Shown here piece after piece: positions 51,470 through 61,414 of a stretch of DNA of 64,000 nucleotides. The stretch lies in contig JAOARC010000038.1 of the NCBI GenBank assembly GCA_025210745.1, positions 1 to 64,000 of the forward strand, written 5' to 3'. This stretch comes from Bacteriovoracaceae bacterium. Its GTDB lineage: Bacteria > Bdellovibrionota > Bacteriovoracia > Bacteriovoracales > Bacteriovoracaceae. Both the position numbers and the translations under genes were made by a program. Below the pieces are notes generated by a model. That model worked only from the letters and a program-made list of their open reading frames with translations. It was not told where the DNA came from and did not search any database. Each line of letters begins with the position of its first letter. The first letter of the stretch is position 1.

Positions 51470-54165
51470 TATTTTTCCTTTCTTACTAAGTGCTTACATG
51501 CTGAATCGACAGTTACATAATTTTTAAAATCATCCATTATTTCAGAAGAGCATATCCTCGACTTATTTCCTCTTAATTTTACTTTTACTAACTGTTCACA
51601 GCCTTTAATTTTTAAATAAGCATATTTCCTAGACATTCTAACATTCGTCCCAACCACAGGTGCCGTAAAAAATGTTGAGGCTCTTGTTACAAGACTACTT
51701 TCACAGCTATTATCTAAGCATGTCTTTCCCTTCCTTAATTTCCTTGCACATACTTTTGAAATAGTTCCCTTTTTTCGATAACTATGTCCAACATTTACTA
51801 AGTTTGCATCCCAGCTACGTGGAATATCATTCGGATCTTTTAAGTTTTTATAAAGCCTATAGATACCTCTTGCTAAAAAATAACCAACCCTTGTAACAGG
51901 ATTAATTTTTGAAACTGCACCTGATATACTTTGCAAATTGATAGCACACGTAAAACACCCCTTAGTACTGGAATTAGAAGAGTTCATATCTGAAGCACTC
52001 ATAACTGTTAAATTATTACGATCACGTCTTCTACAAGCATTAAAACTAATTCCATTAAAAGCATAATAAGATCTAGGATCAAAGCTTCCATCAGAAATAG
52101 AGAGATTACAAGGAACTCCTAACAAGAATCCAAAGTCTAAACTTAGTGCCCCTCTAATTCTCTTTTTACTAAATTCAGGTGAAAATCTAACTTTTCCATC
52201 TTCAATGAGCTTATTAAATGATACTGCTTTTTTAGGGTCAACAATTCCCGTTACATATACTGGACTGGGTAACAATCCAAACATTGCACCAGATAACATA
52301 TCATGAAAAAATTGAAAAATAGTAGTCTTAGTCTTATACCAAGGATCATAAACACCACAACTTGTTCTTTCTGCCATTGGATTTAACATACTTGGAGTTT
52401 GAATCGTTCCTGTTAAAGGTATTAAAGAATTAGAATATTGAACAACTGCATAAAGATCAATAATTGAATCTAAATACAATCTAACACAGTTGGCTCCATT
52501 GCTACATATAATATTGCTTTTTCTTTTATCTACATTATAAGACTTTAATGCGATAACAGGTTTTTGATAATTAATAAGCTCATCTATTGTTTGAGTTTTT
52601 CTTGTATGAGGTTTTTGAAAAACTTGTTCTTTATACCAAGAATGAAAGCCTTCCCTTGACGTTTTGCCGTTTTGATTAAAAACACCTTTGGCTTCCATTT
52701 TATTACATTTAAATCTAACCTCTTTTGCTAATTCCTCATAATAAGAAAATAGATCCTGAACTTTTTGACCTGAGAGTTTTTCCACCGTTCGATTAAGAAC
52801 ATCTGTCTTTTCTAAAATTTCAAAATCTTGCCTTAAAAAGCTTAGTTTTTCACTAGAAGCGACTAAAAATTCTGAACACATATAATAAAACTGGTTTGTC
52901 AAAAGTTGCTTATGTTCATTACTTTCAACTTCCTCAATTTGCTTAAGGTCTTTTTCAATAAGGCTTCTTATATCTTTTTTAGTTAAACTATTTCGAATAA
53001 CACTTAAGTTATTAATTGCCTTTGCTAACTTTAGCTTTATATAACCTCTTGCTTTAGTAAAATTATTTCTAAAATTAGAACTCCATTTAGTAGCATTTTC
53101 ATAATTACCTAAATTAAGAATATCAGTATTAACATCAGTGATTGGCCTTGCCAAAAGATCATGCTCTGGTCCCATTGGTATTTGCTCTAAAACATCACTT
53201 TGAAAGATAGAACTTTCATTACTTGATTGAGCAAAAAATCTCATTGTATTCATAGATAAGCTTTTTGCATCACAAGCCGGAGCTGTTATACTTTTACATC
53301 CATTAGGGATAAGAATAACAGTTTCTTCTATCGCAACACTCTTTAAGATTTTTTCAAAAGGAAAAAGTAATTGTTCACTTTCCTTTGAATATCTGTAGGC
53401 CCAGGAAAAATATACTTTCAGAGAGTCCCAAAACTTAAAACCAATTTTACTCCATACTTCATCATTAAGATTAATAAGGTCAATTTGAAAGTTGGCAACT
53501 TTTAAATCTTTTTGTGCATCGATATCATCACACTTAGCAAGATAAGAGTCACTGTCAACAACAGTTTTCCCAATAGAATTCATCACACTTGCGTTAGGCT
53601 TTGTCCCAAAAAGGTGTGATTGAATCGGAGAGAATTTTTTTAAGTAATAACAAGAATAATTTTCTGTATTCTTTTTAACAAGTCTATTTGAAACAAAGCT
53701 TTTTTCATTTTTTTCTAAGTCATTCCAAAGGTTTTCTATATGAGAATAAAGGTCTTCACAATTGCCATTTTTACTACAACTTAGCGCAACCTGTTTATAG
53801 TAATCAGACTCTAACAAAGGTAGCTCTCCATTCATAAGCTTAGTTGCAATTAACTCTAAAAGAGAATTTACTGTATATCTAAATTTAGAAATACTTAAAG
53901 CTACTTCTTTTTTAATATCTAAATTTGCATTTGTTGCAAATCGATGAATTGCCTTAGCTGGATTTACATTATCAATCATAACAAATGCTGATTTTGTAGG
54001 TAGCTTGGAGTCAAGAGCACATCTGGCCCTATTCGTAAATTTTAAATCGTTAACTTTCAATTCATCAGAAATATTATCTTTAATATTCCAAAGGTCTACT
54101 GATTGAGATAAGCAAGACAAAGAAAATAAGCACATTGCCACAATAAGAAGTGATTTCTTTTTCAT
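51469..54165 (-). CDS. Large exported protein of unknown function
   Basis: 898 residues. Signal peptide MKKKSLLIVAMCLFSLSCLS, with a Cys near the cleavage site that could be a weak lipobox. Long helical N-terminal part (about 40-540) with scattered Cys pairs. The C-terminal part (about 570-890) is richer in Gly/Pro and has many cysteines (FNACRRRDRN, KGCFTCAI, CARKLRKGKTCLDNSCESS). No enzyme motif seen. Followed with TAATG coupling by the 247-residue gene. Probably lineage-specific. Confidence 0.7.
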   Translation of the reverse strand: MKKKSLLIVAMCLFSLSCLSQSVDLWNIKDNISDELKVNDLKFTNRARCALDSKLPTKSAFVMIDNVNPAKAIHRFATNANLDIKKEVALSISKFRYTVNSLLELIATKLMNGELPLLESDYYKQVALSCSKNGNCEDLYSHIENLWNDLEKNEKSFVSNRLVKKNTENYSCYYLKKFSPIQSHLFGTKPNASVMNSIGKTVVDSDSYLAKCDDIDAQKDLKVANFQIDLINLNDEVWSKIGFKFWDSLKVYFSWAYRYSKESEQLLFPFEKILKSVAIEETVILIPNGCKSITAPACDAKSLSMNTMRFFAQSSNESSIFQSDVLEQIPMGPEHDLLARPITDVNTDILNLGNYENATKWSSNFRNNFTKARGYIKLKLAKAINNLSVIRNSLTKKDIRSLIEKDLKQIEEVESNEHKQLLTNQFYYMCSEFLVASSEKLSFLRQDFEILEKTDVLNRTVEKLSGQKVQDLFSYYEELAKEVRFKCNKMEAKGVFNQNGKTSREGFHSWYKEQVFQKPHTRKTQTIDELINYQKPVIALKSYNVDKRKSNIICSNGANCVRLYLDSIIDLYAVVQYSNSLIPLTGTIQTPSMLNPMAERTSCGVYDPWYKTKTTIFQFFHDMLSGAMFGLLPSPVYVTGIVDPKKAVSFNKLIEDGKVRFSPEFSKKRIRGALSLDFGFLLGVPCNLSISDGSFDPRSYYAFNGISFNACRRRDRNNLTVMSASDMNSSNSSTKGCFTCAINLQSISGAVSKINPVTRVGYFLARGIYRLYKNLKDPNDIPRSWDANLVNVGHSYRKKGTISKVCARKLRKGKTCLDNSCESSLVTRASTFFTAPVVGTNVRMSRKYAYLKIKGCEQLVKVKLRGNKSRICSSEIMDDFKNYVTVDSACKHLVRKEK

Positions 54166-54302
54166 TTTAAAGTTTCCTAGTTAAGTTCTAAAAAGCTTTA
54201 TACTTGATGAATGAATATGACTCAATGTGATACGTAATTTTTACAAGTAATATCCTTACTTTTATCTCATAAAAACAAATACTTACAACATCTCGATAAA
54301 AA

Positions 54303-54330
54303 AAAGCCCCTAGATTCCTAGAGGCTTAAT
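54303..54330 (-). terminator. Terminator of the exported-protein cluster
   Basis: GCCCCTAG and CTAGAGGC pair with one mismatch around ATTC, with A run on the plus strand giving T run on the minus strand. 24 nt after the stop at 54354. Confidence 0.65.
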
Positions 54331-54353
54331 ATAAAGATCAATATCTATAATTA

Positions 54354-54956
54354 TTACTTAGGTGCTGTACATCCCTTAGCTTCTTTCATGATAGTCGTAT
54401 AGAACATAATCATTGCTTCTTTAGCTGGATCAAAACCTCTTCTTGTATTTCCATCTTCATCCATTAAGTCATACATATATCTATTCATAGAAATATATAA
54501 TGACCTTGGAACATTAACTGTTTGAGTACATCTACCTGCAGTAAACTCTAAATTAACTCCCCAGTAGTCTCTTGGACAGTTTAAACAGTTTTGAGCCCCA
54601 CCGCCAGCAACAACGACAGTACCTCCACCGTTACCACCAAACTGGTTATTATTAAATCCTTCACCAAAAGAAAAAGATGCCGTAAATCTTCTATCATTAG
54701 AAGTTACAGAATGAATTGTACAAAGACCTGCTCTATTACATGCAAATTCCATATCTCTATCAATCATTGCTAAAACATTTTCATTTGAAAACCTGTTAAA
54801 ATCAAATTCATCAGAACCGTCACCAAAGTCATCGTATTGAGTTTGAGATGTTTGAGAATCATCTCCACCACCCTTTTGTGCCATTGAGCTAAAGCTTACT
54901 ACTAATAATAAAGCTAATAATAATTTCATATTGTGTCTCCGTTTTTTAAAAACCAC
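54354..54956 (-). CDS. Exported protein with Gly/Asn-rich linker
   Basis: The likely start is the internal ATG at 54929 (MKLLLALLLVVSFSSMAQ, a clear signal peptide), giving 191 residues. Mature form: acidic N-terminus (DDFGDGSDEFDFNRF), short Cys-containing domain (FACNRAGLC), a Gly-rich linker (NNNQFGGNGGGTVVVAGGG), QNCLNCPRDYWG, and a helical end. The ATG lies 16 nt after the preceding stop, so it is the third gene of the 57527-54354 cluster. Not recognised. Confidence 0.65.
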   Translation of the reverse strand: MVFKKRRHNMKLLLALLLVVSFSSMAQKGGGDDSQTSQTQYDDFGDGSDEFDFNRFSNENVLAMIDRDMEFACNRAGLCTIHSVTSNDRRFTASFSFGEGFNNNQFGGNGGGTVVVAGGGAQNCLNCPRDYWGVNLEFTAGRCTQTVNVPRSLYISMNRYMYDLMDEDGNTRRGFDPAKEAMIMFYTTIMKEAKGCTAPK

Positions 54957-56535
54957 ACTTTAGTGCGGGTAATTTATTATTTTTATACTTTTGCTTTGTA
55001 AATATATCTTTCTTTGTCACTTCTTTAACTAGCATTTTGTAATTCATTCCATTTTTTTTCAATTTAAAATCTACGATAATTTTAATATAATTTGCTTTTA
55101 TATCCTTACAATTTTGTAACGTTCTATCGCAAAGCCTAGAATAATATGGTGGCCATACTTTATAGTTTAAATATTGTCTTAATGTATCAAGAGCACTTGA
55201 AAGGCCATCAAGCCTTCTATCAAAATTTAAACCATCTACAACTCTTATTTGAGGCAAGAGCGCTTGCTCTCTAATTTCATTAATATCAGGTATTTTTGAA
55301 ATGTCTGATCTTCCAAGTCTTGGTAGATGTTGTTCGATTCTTCCATACTTTCTTACAATATGATTTTTAAATCTTTCAAAATCAAACTTTGGATCATCAA
55401 ATTCAAATACTAATCTAAAATTATCTTTTTCATTAATATAATGAGATGGAATATTAAACCCAGCTCCAGTAATTAATCCTTGGTAACCAGGCTGAGCGAC
55501 ACCACCATCAATCCAAGAAGTTAAATACTCATATTTTTCTTTTTTCTCGCTATAAGCTTTTAAAGCGATATTTGCGACAACAGGAGTGGCAAAGTCACAC
55601 TCTCCATGACAGATTCCATTTTTACATTTTCTAGCACATCTATTATCTACAAAAAACTTTGGTTTAAAGATAACGTAATCACCTCTAAACTGAATGAAAG
55701 GCTGCGCAACAAAAGGCTTTACATCAACCCAGCTTGTCGGAAACGTTGGATGATCTAATCCAAAGTCATCTGAAGACTCCATAAAGTCTGATTCAGCATT
55801 TGTAATAATTCTAACTGGAATAGAATCTAGTGCTTCTAATTGAATACTTGAACCTGAATCATCTCCGGAAGCATAATAGTTTACATTTCCTTTAAGATCC
55901 ATTGGTTGAACACCAAGTTTTTTCACACCTTCATATGTTGTACACTCTTTTTTAATTCTTGTTTTAATTAAATAAGTTGACGTAAAATTTGGTTTAACAA
56001 AGCAAAATCCCCCGCTAAATACAGCTTTATGAGTGTTAATCTTTTTAACTGTACACCCCGGTTGATCTTCTTTGATATTTAAAGGCATATTACCTTCATC
56101 TTCGATATATGTTTCAACGCAGTTTTTGAAGTAGTTCTTCTTTTCTACGAATAATTTCTTTTTTTCTTCAAAAGACATTAACTCATACGGTGCATTTTCA
56201 ATCGTACAGTTAGATGGTCTAATATTGTCCGTATAACTAAAACTTTTGATGCTATCATCAAACTCAATGATCTGCGGACCATTTGCAATCATTAAGTATT
56301 TATTAGAAAGAGCTAATTTATTACAATTAAATGCTCTTACAACAGATTTATCATGATGTGCTTTCTTTTCATTAAAAAAGAAAGATCTCTTATTTTTTAG
56401 AGAGGTCGCTATAGAGATTTGATCTAAACTTTCAAACTCACAAGCAAAACTTGATCCACTAATTAATAAAAATGTTAAAACTAATAATTTATTCATAAAA
56501 CCTTTGTTCTTATATGGACCTTCGCTTATTAGCAA
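54946..56535 (-). CDS. Exported protein with Cys cluster, unknown function
   Basis: The likely start is the ATG at 56496 (MNKLLVLTFLLISGSSFA), giving 516 residues. Contains a disulfide-rich loop (NRCARKCKNGICHGECDF, about 310-327 of the long form) inside an otherwise beta-rich protein. The last third (FDDPKFDFERFKNHIVRKY onward) is helical and basic. Located 60 nt after the first gene of the cluster and 16 nt before the third, so the three are probably cotranscribed and act in the envelope. No family recognised. Confidence 0.7.
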   Translation of the reverse strand: MLISEGPYKNKGFMNKLLVLTFLLISGSSFACEFESLDQISIATSLKNKRSFFFNEKKAHHDKSVVRAFNCNKLALSNKYLMIANGPQIIEFDDSIKSFSYTDNIRPSNCTIENAPYELMSFEEKKKLFVEKKNYFKNCVETYIEDEGNMPLNIKEDQPGCTVKKINTHKAVFSGGFCFVKPNFTSTYLIKTRIKKECTTYEGVKKLGVQPMDLKGNVNYYASGDDSGSSIQLEALDSIPVRIITNAESDFMESSDDFGLDHPTFPTSWVDVKPFVAQPFIQFRGDYVIFKPKFFVDNRCARKCKNGICHGECDFATPVVANIALKAYSEKKEKYEYLTSWIDGGVAQPGYQGLITGAGFNIPSHYINEKDNFRLVFEFDDPKFDFERFKNHIVRKYGRIEQHLPRLGRSDISKIPDINEIREQALLPQIRVVDGLNFDRRLDGLSSALDTLRQYLNYKVWPPYYSRLCDRTLQNCKDIKANYIKIIVDFKLKKNGMNYKMLVKEVTKKDIFTKQKYKNNKLPALKCGF

Positions 56536-56555
56536 AGGCCCTATATATTGGTCGC

Positions 56556-57527
56556 TTATTCAGCTTCGTTAATTTCTGTGTAAGTACAGATTTGAGCTTT
56601 TTGGTGCTTCCACTTTCTTAATTGAGTAAGAAGATCGTTATCATTTCTTCTGTTTTCTAAGAATGTATATCTGATTTTACAAAATCTTGGAGTATTTGAG
56701 TTTCCAAGGTTAATCCACTCTTGTAATAAGAAAAGGTTTTGACCAAAGTTGAATGCTCCAAAGTTTGAAGAAGCCAAAAATTGGTTTCCAGTAACAACAT
56801 CACCGTTAATTTGGTGTGCAAGAGCATCATTATATGTTGTTCCAGTTGCTGGATTACCAGTTCCTGCATACATGTATGATCCTTTACCTTGAACATCACA
56901 AACAGCTTGAGCTTTAACAACTAGTCCAGATAATTCTTCATAAGTCTTGATAGTTGAACTTAAGTCAGTGATCGTAGCTTGTGCTTTAAGAGCAAAGTTT
57001 GGAGAATTGTTTGCTGAGCCAGCAAATTGTCCTGCATAAAAATACTCAATCTGAGGTCCTCTATAACATACGTCTAAGAAAAACTCTGCTCCGTATCTTT
57101 CAGAACCAAAGTTAAAAGATAAAGAAGTTAACTGCTTATTCCACTCGTTGTTTGCAGTGAAAACTCTATTGTATCCATTAACACCTGCAATTTTTTTAGT
57201 ATTAGCAATTGTTCCAGCATACTCACCATTGTCTGTCCAATCAGCGTGTCCTGCTTGTAAAAAGTCATGTCTGTACTCTCCAGCATCCGAGTTATACCCA
57301 CCAGTACATACACAGTTACAGTCATTATCATCAACACAAGTTCCAGGATTACAAGACTCTTTTGTTACTCTGTCATAACATACTCTTTCATTGTGTCTAG
57401 CATGTTTTAGACCAGCATCACATGGGTAAATGCTTGGACCTGATGAGTTAACGTCAAATTTGAATTGTAAACTAACAGCGCTTGCAGAAAATGCAACTAA
57501 TGACATTACTACTAATAATAGTTTCAT
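56556..57527 (-). CDS. Exported protein with EGF-like Cys-rich motif
   Basis: 323 residues. Signal peptide MKLLLVVMSLVAFSASA. A dense Cys segment follows at about 52-77 (CNPGTCVDDNDCNCVCTGG), resembling EGF-like loops, then a mainly beta domain with aromatic residues. Good GGAG box 5 nt before the ATG. First gene of the cluster with 56496-54946 and 54929-54354. The cluster could encode a surface structure; nothing in the sequence fixes the function. Confidence 0.7.
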   Translation of the reverse strand: MKLLLVVMSLVAFSASAVSLQFKFDVNSSGPSIYPCDAGLKHARHNERVCYDRVTKESCNPGTCVDDNDCNCVCTGGYNSDAGEYRHDFLQAGHADWTDNGEYAGTIANTKKIAGVNGYNRVFTANNEWNKQLTSLSFNFGSERYGAEFFLDVCYRGPQIEYFYAGQFAGSANNSPNFALKAQATITDLSSTIKTYEELSGLVVKAQAVCDVQGKGSYMYAGTGNPATGTTYNDALAHQINGDVVTGNQFLASSNFGAFNFGQNLFLLQEWINLGNSNTPRFCKIRYTFLENRRNDNDLLTQLRKWKHQKAQICTYTEINEAE

Positions 57528-57738
57528 TTTGTCTCCTTAAAAATAACCAATTAATTTGGTTCAATATTAAAATCTATAAATTTTTTCTACATTTTCAAAA
57601 ATACAAGGTCAAGCTAGATTAAAGATATATTGAATAATATACAAAACTAATATTCCAATAGGATTTTTTACTATTTTTTATACATAAATAAAGTAAAATT
57701 AATATTGAAAATTAAAAAAAAATCCTCATAATATTAAT

Positions 57739-58371
57739 ATGTTAAGTACCGATTTATCTAAAGAGAATTTATACAGTGGGGTGAAATCTATAATAGAACT
57801 CCCCCAAGATCATATACACTTAAATCAACAAAAATTATATACATTATTTAGCATCGCATTCCAATACATGCTATTTATTTCAAGTAAAGAAAGTGGTCAT
57901 TACATTATTCGAGTTGAAGACAGCTACTTATTAAACAAGCTTATTAAGAACTCAAAAGATCTATCAACCAGAAGGTTTATGCAAAAAATAGCACTTCCAA
58001 GAAAGTTTAAATATGGAAATGCTATTTTTCATCTAGACTTTTTTAATTTTACGACTTGGAATGCAACAAGTGAAATACCTAAAAATAGAATTAAAGGTGC
58101 AATTATAGTAAAAGGCACCACAAAAAAAATGATGGATACGCCAGATGAAATAGATGAAGAATATAAAGTGGCCTTAGAAGCAATGCCTAAAGACTATCAC
58201 ATCTACTCTCTTAAAGAAGTTTGTCCTAGAACAATAACAATTGCATTTGATGAAAGCTATGAGGGATTAACCGAACATAAGTTTTCTTTTATCAAAGAAA
58301 AACCCAAAGAAGACTTAGTAAAAGGTGTAAAAATAAGTAGCGACGTAGACTTACAAAACCTAGAAGACTAG
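57739..58371 (+). CDS. Cytosolic protein of unknown function
   Basis: 210 residues, no signal peptide or membrane segment. Mixed helix and strand with a positively charged centre (LSTRRFMQKIALPRKFKYG) and an acidic tail (SSDVDLQNLED). Divergent from the exported cluster; the 210-bp spacer holds both promoters. Start chosen at the first ATG; no strong ribosome binding site. Not recognised. Confidence 0.6.
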   Translation: MLSTDLSKENLYSGVKSIIELPQDHIHLNQQKLYTLFSIAFQYMLFISSKESGHYIIRVEDSYLLNKLIKNSKDLSTRRFMQKIALPRKFKYGNAIFHLDFFNFTTWNATSEIPKNRIKGAIIVKGTTKKMMDTPDEIDEEYKVALEAMPKDYHIYSLKEVCPRTITIAFDESYEGLTEHKFSFIKEKPKEDLVKGVKISSDVDLQNLED

Positions 58372-58414
58372 CTTTTAACAACTTAATATCAACTGATTGT
58401 CTGGTAAAAATTTT

Positions 58415-58537
58415 TTACTAGAGAGCTGGATAATAATTAAGATGTGTGTGTGAGGTTTTGGGAGAAGTCTTTATTCAAAGATCTTCAAAGAAGGGGCGGC
58501 GCTATATATTGATAAGTATCAACCAGCTCTCTAGTAA
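58415..58537. ncRNA. Candidate structured RNA, three-stem layout
   Basis: Between two convergent genes. A perfect 15-bp closing stem: TTACTAGAGAGCTGG (58415-58429) with 58523-58537. Inside are a hairpin GAAGTCTTT/AAAGATCTTC (58464-58472 with 58477-58486, one bulge) and a perfect hairpin TTGATA/TATCAA (58509-58514 with 58517-58522) that abuts the closing stem. The unpaired middle has GGGGCGGCGC, GC-rich for this genome. No riboswitch or known RNA was recognised; strand undetermined. Confidence 0.4.
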
Positions 58538-58660
58538 GATTTGGTCCAACCCCTGTGCACCTTTTATATATACAATCTGTGTGCCAACTTTTATTTTTCA
58601 TAAGTACTTGATAACAGGACTATGTTTCACGGTGCATTATGGTTCATTATGACAATTGAG

Positions 58661-59428
58661 TCACTTTGACCATGAAGCAAGTGCTAAAGGGATCTGTTTG
58701 ATACTATTAATATCATTTAAAGCAAGACCACAAGATGGGGTAATAAAGCCATTGAGTCCTTTTAAATCAACTGATTGGTATATATTACTAGATTTTGTAT
58801 TCCAAATTCCGAAAAATAATTCTTTATCCGAATATTTTTGAAGTATATGCTTATGGTGCTCATAGTCAAAACTCAAACCATCAAAGTAACCTTTAACTTT
58901 ATCCAAGGGTTCATTGCTACAACAATGAATTCCTAGTTTGTAAAAATCTTTTTTAAGTATAGCTATAATAGCTTCAAATAATTTATAATCGTATTCTTTA
59001 CTTATTCCATATAAAGGCTCATCTAGAAAAAGATAGCAATTTGATTTCTTATTAATACTTATATTAATTGATTCTACATAGTACTTTAAAAGAATACTAA
59101 TAGTATTAGTATCAAGCCTATGCTCAAATATACTTAAAAAAGTTAATGGCCCTATCACTTGCCACTTATAAATCATTTTTCCAAGTTTTTTATAAAACTG
59201 ACCTTTTAAACAAATGGGGATTTTATAAGCTGATAACTCTCTTGATTTAAGTTTAAGTTTATTGTTTTCATATATAATACTTTGTCCATTACAAAGTTGA
59301 AGATGCATAAACTCATTTTCATCTAAATAAGGAAGTGATGCTAATACTGGTAAATCAAAGTTAAATGAAAAATCAATCGCATCTTTTTTGGATTTAAAAG
59401 GTAAAGATCCAATATGTGTTGTTTTCAT
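58661..59428 (-). CDS. MetE-like (cobalamin-independent methionine synthase C-terminal-like) protein
   Basis: 255 residues, a single barrel-type domain. THIGSLPF at the N-terminus, QVIGPLTFLS, FLDEPL (about 135), GIHCCSN and ITPSCGLALND correspond to the zinc and homocysteine-site motifs of MetE-type proteins: His and Cys in HCC, Cys in SCG. Much shorter than MetE (about 750), so it is a stand-alone relative and may transfer methyl groups in another setting. Its start overlaps the cysteine desulfurase stop by 1 nt. Confidence 0.75.
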   Translation of the reverse strand: MKTTHIGSLPFKSKKDAIDFSFNFDLPVLASLPYLDENEFMHLQLCNGQSIIYENNKLKLKSRELSAYKIPICLKGQFYKKLGKMIYKWQVIGPLTFLSIFEHRLDTNTISILLKYYVESINISINKKSNCYLFLDEPLYGISKEYDYKLFEAIIAILKKDFYKLGIHCCSNEPLDKVKGYFDGLSFDYEHHKHILQKYSDKELFFGIWNTKSSNIYQSVDLKGLNGFITPSCGLALNDINSIKQIPLALASWSK

Positions 59429-60537
59429 TAAAGCTTATCTACAACACTTTGAAGCCTAGAAAGAACTTTTTCTTTAACTTCTAAAGACTGATAAGAAATT
59501 GAAAGTCTTAAATTATTCATAGAGTATTGCTTATAAGGACTTTCTTTAAGTAAAGCCGATTCTTGTATTGAAGAAGAGCTACAAGCTGATCCTCTAGAAA
59601 GACAAATTCCATTCATATCAAATATAGATTGAATAATATCTGCCTTTTCTTTTTTATGAATAAAGACAATTGTATTACATGACGTACTTTGATGATCAAA
59701 AATAACTTCCAAGTTTTCACTAGAATTAATAATTTTTTTTATTTCATTTTTAAATGAGATCATTTTTGCATAATCAGTTCCACTAATAGCATCTTCCATA
59801 GCAAGTTTGATTGTCTTTATTGATAATGGGTCCATTGTTCCAGATCTAAAATCTTGCTGATTACCACCAAAAATAATTGGTCTAACCTGAAGATCATTTT
59901 TATAAAGAGTAAAGCCAGTACTTTTTAATGCTCCAAATTTATGAGCTGAAAACGAATAAGCATCTAGTCGTTTTAATTCATTCCATCTTTCAAAGCGACA
60001 AACACTTTGAACAGCATCCACATGTACTTTACAAGAAGTACTTTGCTTAATCTTCATTGCCTTATCTAAAGAATTAATAACGCCAGATTCGTTATGAATA
60101 TACATAAAGTTAATCCAGACATTACTCTTATCTTTTATTGAATGAATGCACTTAATAAATTCTTCTGTATTAATTGAACCATCTGCCAATGGAGATATTT
60201 CATGACATAAAACACCATGTTTTTTTAAAAAGTTTGCAACTTCAATAACAGCAGGATGATCTGTTGTTTGATAAACAAGAGCATCAGCGCCTTCAAATAT
60301 TGTATTTATAGATTCAGTTGCACCACTTGTGTATACGATCCCATAATCTTTTAAATTAAAGACTGTGTTTAATAGATAGCTACTTGTATCATTTATGACT
60401 TTTTTAGATCTTCTACCTAATTCATGAGTAGATGAAGGATTTGCAAATGCAAAATCCCCTTTAGCAAGGTAGGCTTTTACCGACTCTGCTAAAGGGGAAG
60501 TTGCATTATAATCAAGATATATTAAATCTTTTTTCAA
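59428..60537 (-). CDS. Cysteine desulfurase (NifS/IscS family)
   Basis: 369 residues. PLP lysine in YSFSAHKFGALKSTG (about 197-211), N-terminal LDYNATSPL, TSGATESINT, HVDAVQS and the active-site Cys loop SRGSACSSSS (about 320). Takes sulfur from cysteine for Fe-S clusters or tRNA thiolation. Located 8 nt after the Rrf2-type regulator; no IscU scaffold is in the window. Smaller than E. coli IscS (404), like the NifS-type short forms. Confidence 0.9.
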   Translation of the reverse strand: MKKDLIYLDYNATSPLAESVKAYLAKGDFAFANPSSTHELGRRSKKVINDTSSYLLNTVFNLKDYGIVYTSGATESINTIFEGADALVYQTTDHPAVIEVANFLKKHGVLCHEISPLADGSINTEEFIKCIHSIKDKSNVWINFMYIHNESGVINSLDKAMKIKQSTSCKVHVDAVQSVCRFERWNELKRLDAYSFSAHKFGALKSTGFTLYKNDLQVRPIIFGGNQQDFRSGTMDPLSIKTIKLAMEDAISGTDYAKMISFKNEIKKIINSSENLEVIFDHQSTSCNTIVFIHKKEKADIIQSIFDMNGICLSRGSACSSSSIQESALLKESPYKQYSMNNLRLSISYQSLEVKEKVLSRLQSVVDKL

Positions 60538-60545
60538 CTTAAAAG

Positions 60546-61124
60546 TTACTGATTGATTTCACCAATATTTGGTCTAATAATAGATCCCATATCAGAAGAA
60601 ATTGAATTAGTTCCAGTTGTATTCATTGATGAATTCATATCTGATGATGTATTAATTGTATTGCTTGCAGTTGTCGTTGCAGCCTTTCTTTTTAAATCAC
60701 CTAAAGTTGTTGTTGTTAGATATTCTTGCATTAAGATACCTAAGTTTTCAAAGAAACCTTTAGTCAGGTTAAATTCTGTTGTTTCAACTTTTACAGACTC
60801 ACCTTCAGCAGCTTTAACTTCAACTCCTGAGCTTGGGTTACCAGAGATATCTCTAGCTGGGTTGATATTTTCACCAACACACTCTAATACGTCTCTTACA
60901 GTGATTTCATCCATTGATCTAGCAAGAACATAACCACCACCTGGTCCTCTAACAGACTTTACAACTCTACCAGTTCTAAGCTTTCTAAATAACTGCTCTA
61001 AGTAGTGTAAAGAAATAGATTGTCTTGTTGAAATTTCTTGTAGTCTAACTGGATTTCCACTTGAGTGAAAAGTTAGGTCTAACATTGCTCTTACAGCGTA
61101 ACGCCCTTTCGAAGTAAGTCTCAT
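60546..61124 (-). CDS. Rrf2-family regulator (IscR-like) with one Cys only
   Basis: 192 residues. Winged helix RLTSKGRYAVRAMLDLTFH, ISLHYLEQLFRKLRTGRVV, SVRGPGGGYVLAR, all as in IscR. The cluster-binding segment reads LECVGENINPARD, with a single Cys where IscR has three. A C-terminal extension (about 150-192) is Ser/Thr/Asn/Met-rich and low complexity. GGAGG box 7 nt before the ATG. Leads the operon with the desulfurase and MetE-like genes, so it probably regulates them. Confidence 0.85.
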   Translation of the reverse strand: MRLTSKGRYAVRAMLDLTFHSSGNPVRLQEISTRQSISLHYLEQLFRKLRTGRVVKSVRGPGGGYVLARSMDEITVRDVLECVGENINPARDISGNPSSGVEVKAAEGESVKVETTEFNLTKGFFENLGILMQEYLTTTTLGDLKRKAATTTASNTINTSSDMNSSMNTTGTNSISSDMGSIIRPNIGEINQ

Positions 61125-61414
61125 TTTTCATCCTCCATAATAAATAAAACAGGTCTTAACTTTAACCAAATTGATCTTTTTCCGTGATCTTTTTATGAGT
61201 CTAATTAACCGAATAAATCAGTTTAATCATAACTCACTTATAAGTATGACCTTTTTTGATCGCTACCGTCAACTGTTTAATAAAAAACTTTAAATAAAAT
61301 TAACTTACATTTGCCAATAGACATAAGTGTTTGAAATAAAAAGAGTTTTCAAGAAAGTCATATAAATACAAAACGGAGTAAGTCAGGCATAAAATGCCCA
61401 ACAGCTTTAATTAA

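Noticed and set aside
58415-58537. 6S RNA
   Set aside because: Too short, and it has a three-stem shape rather than one long rod with a central bubble.
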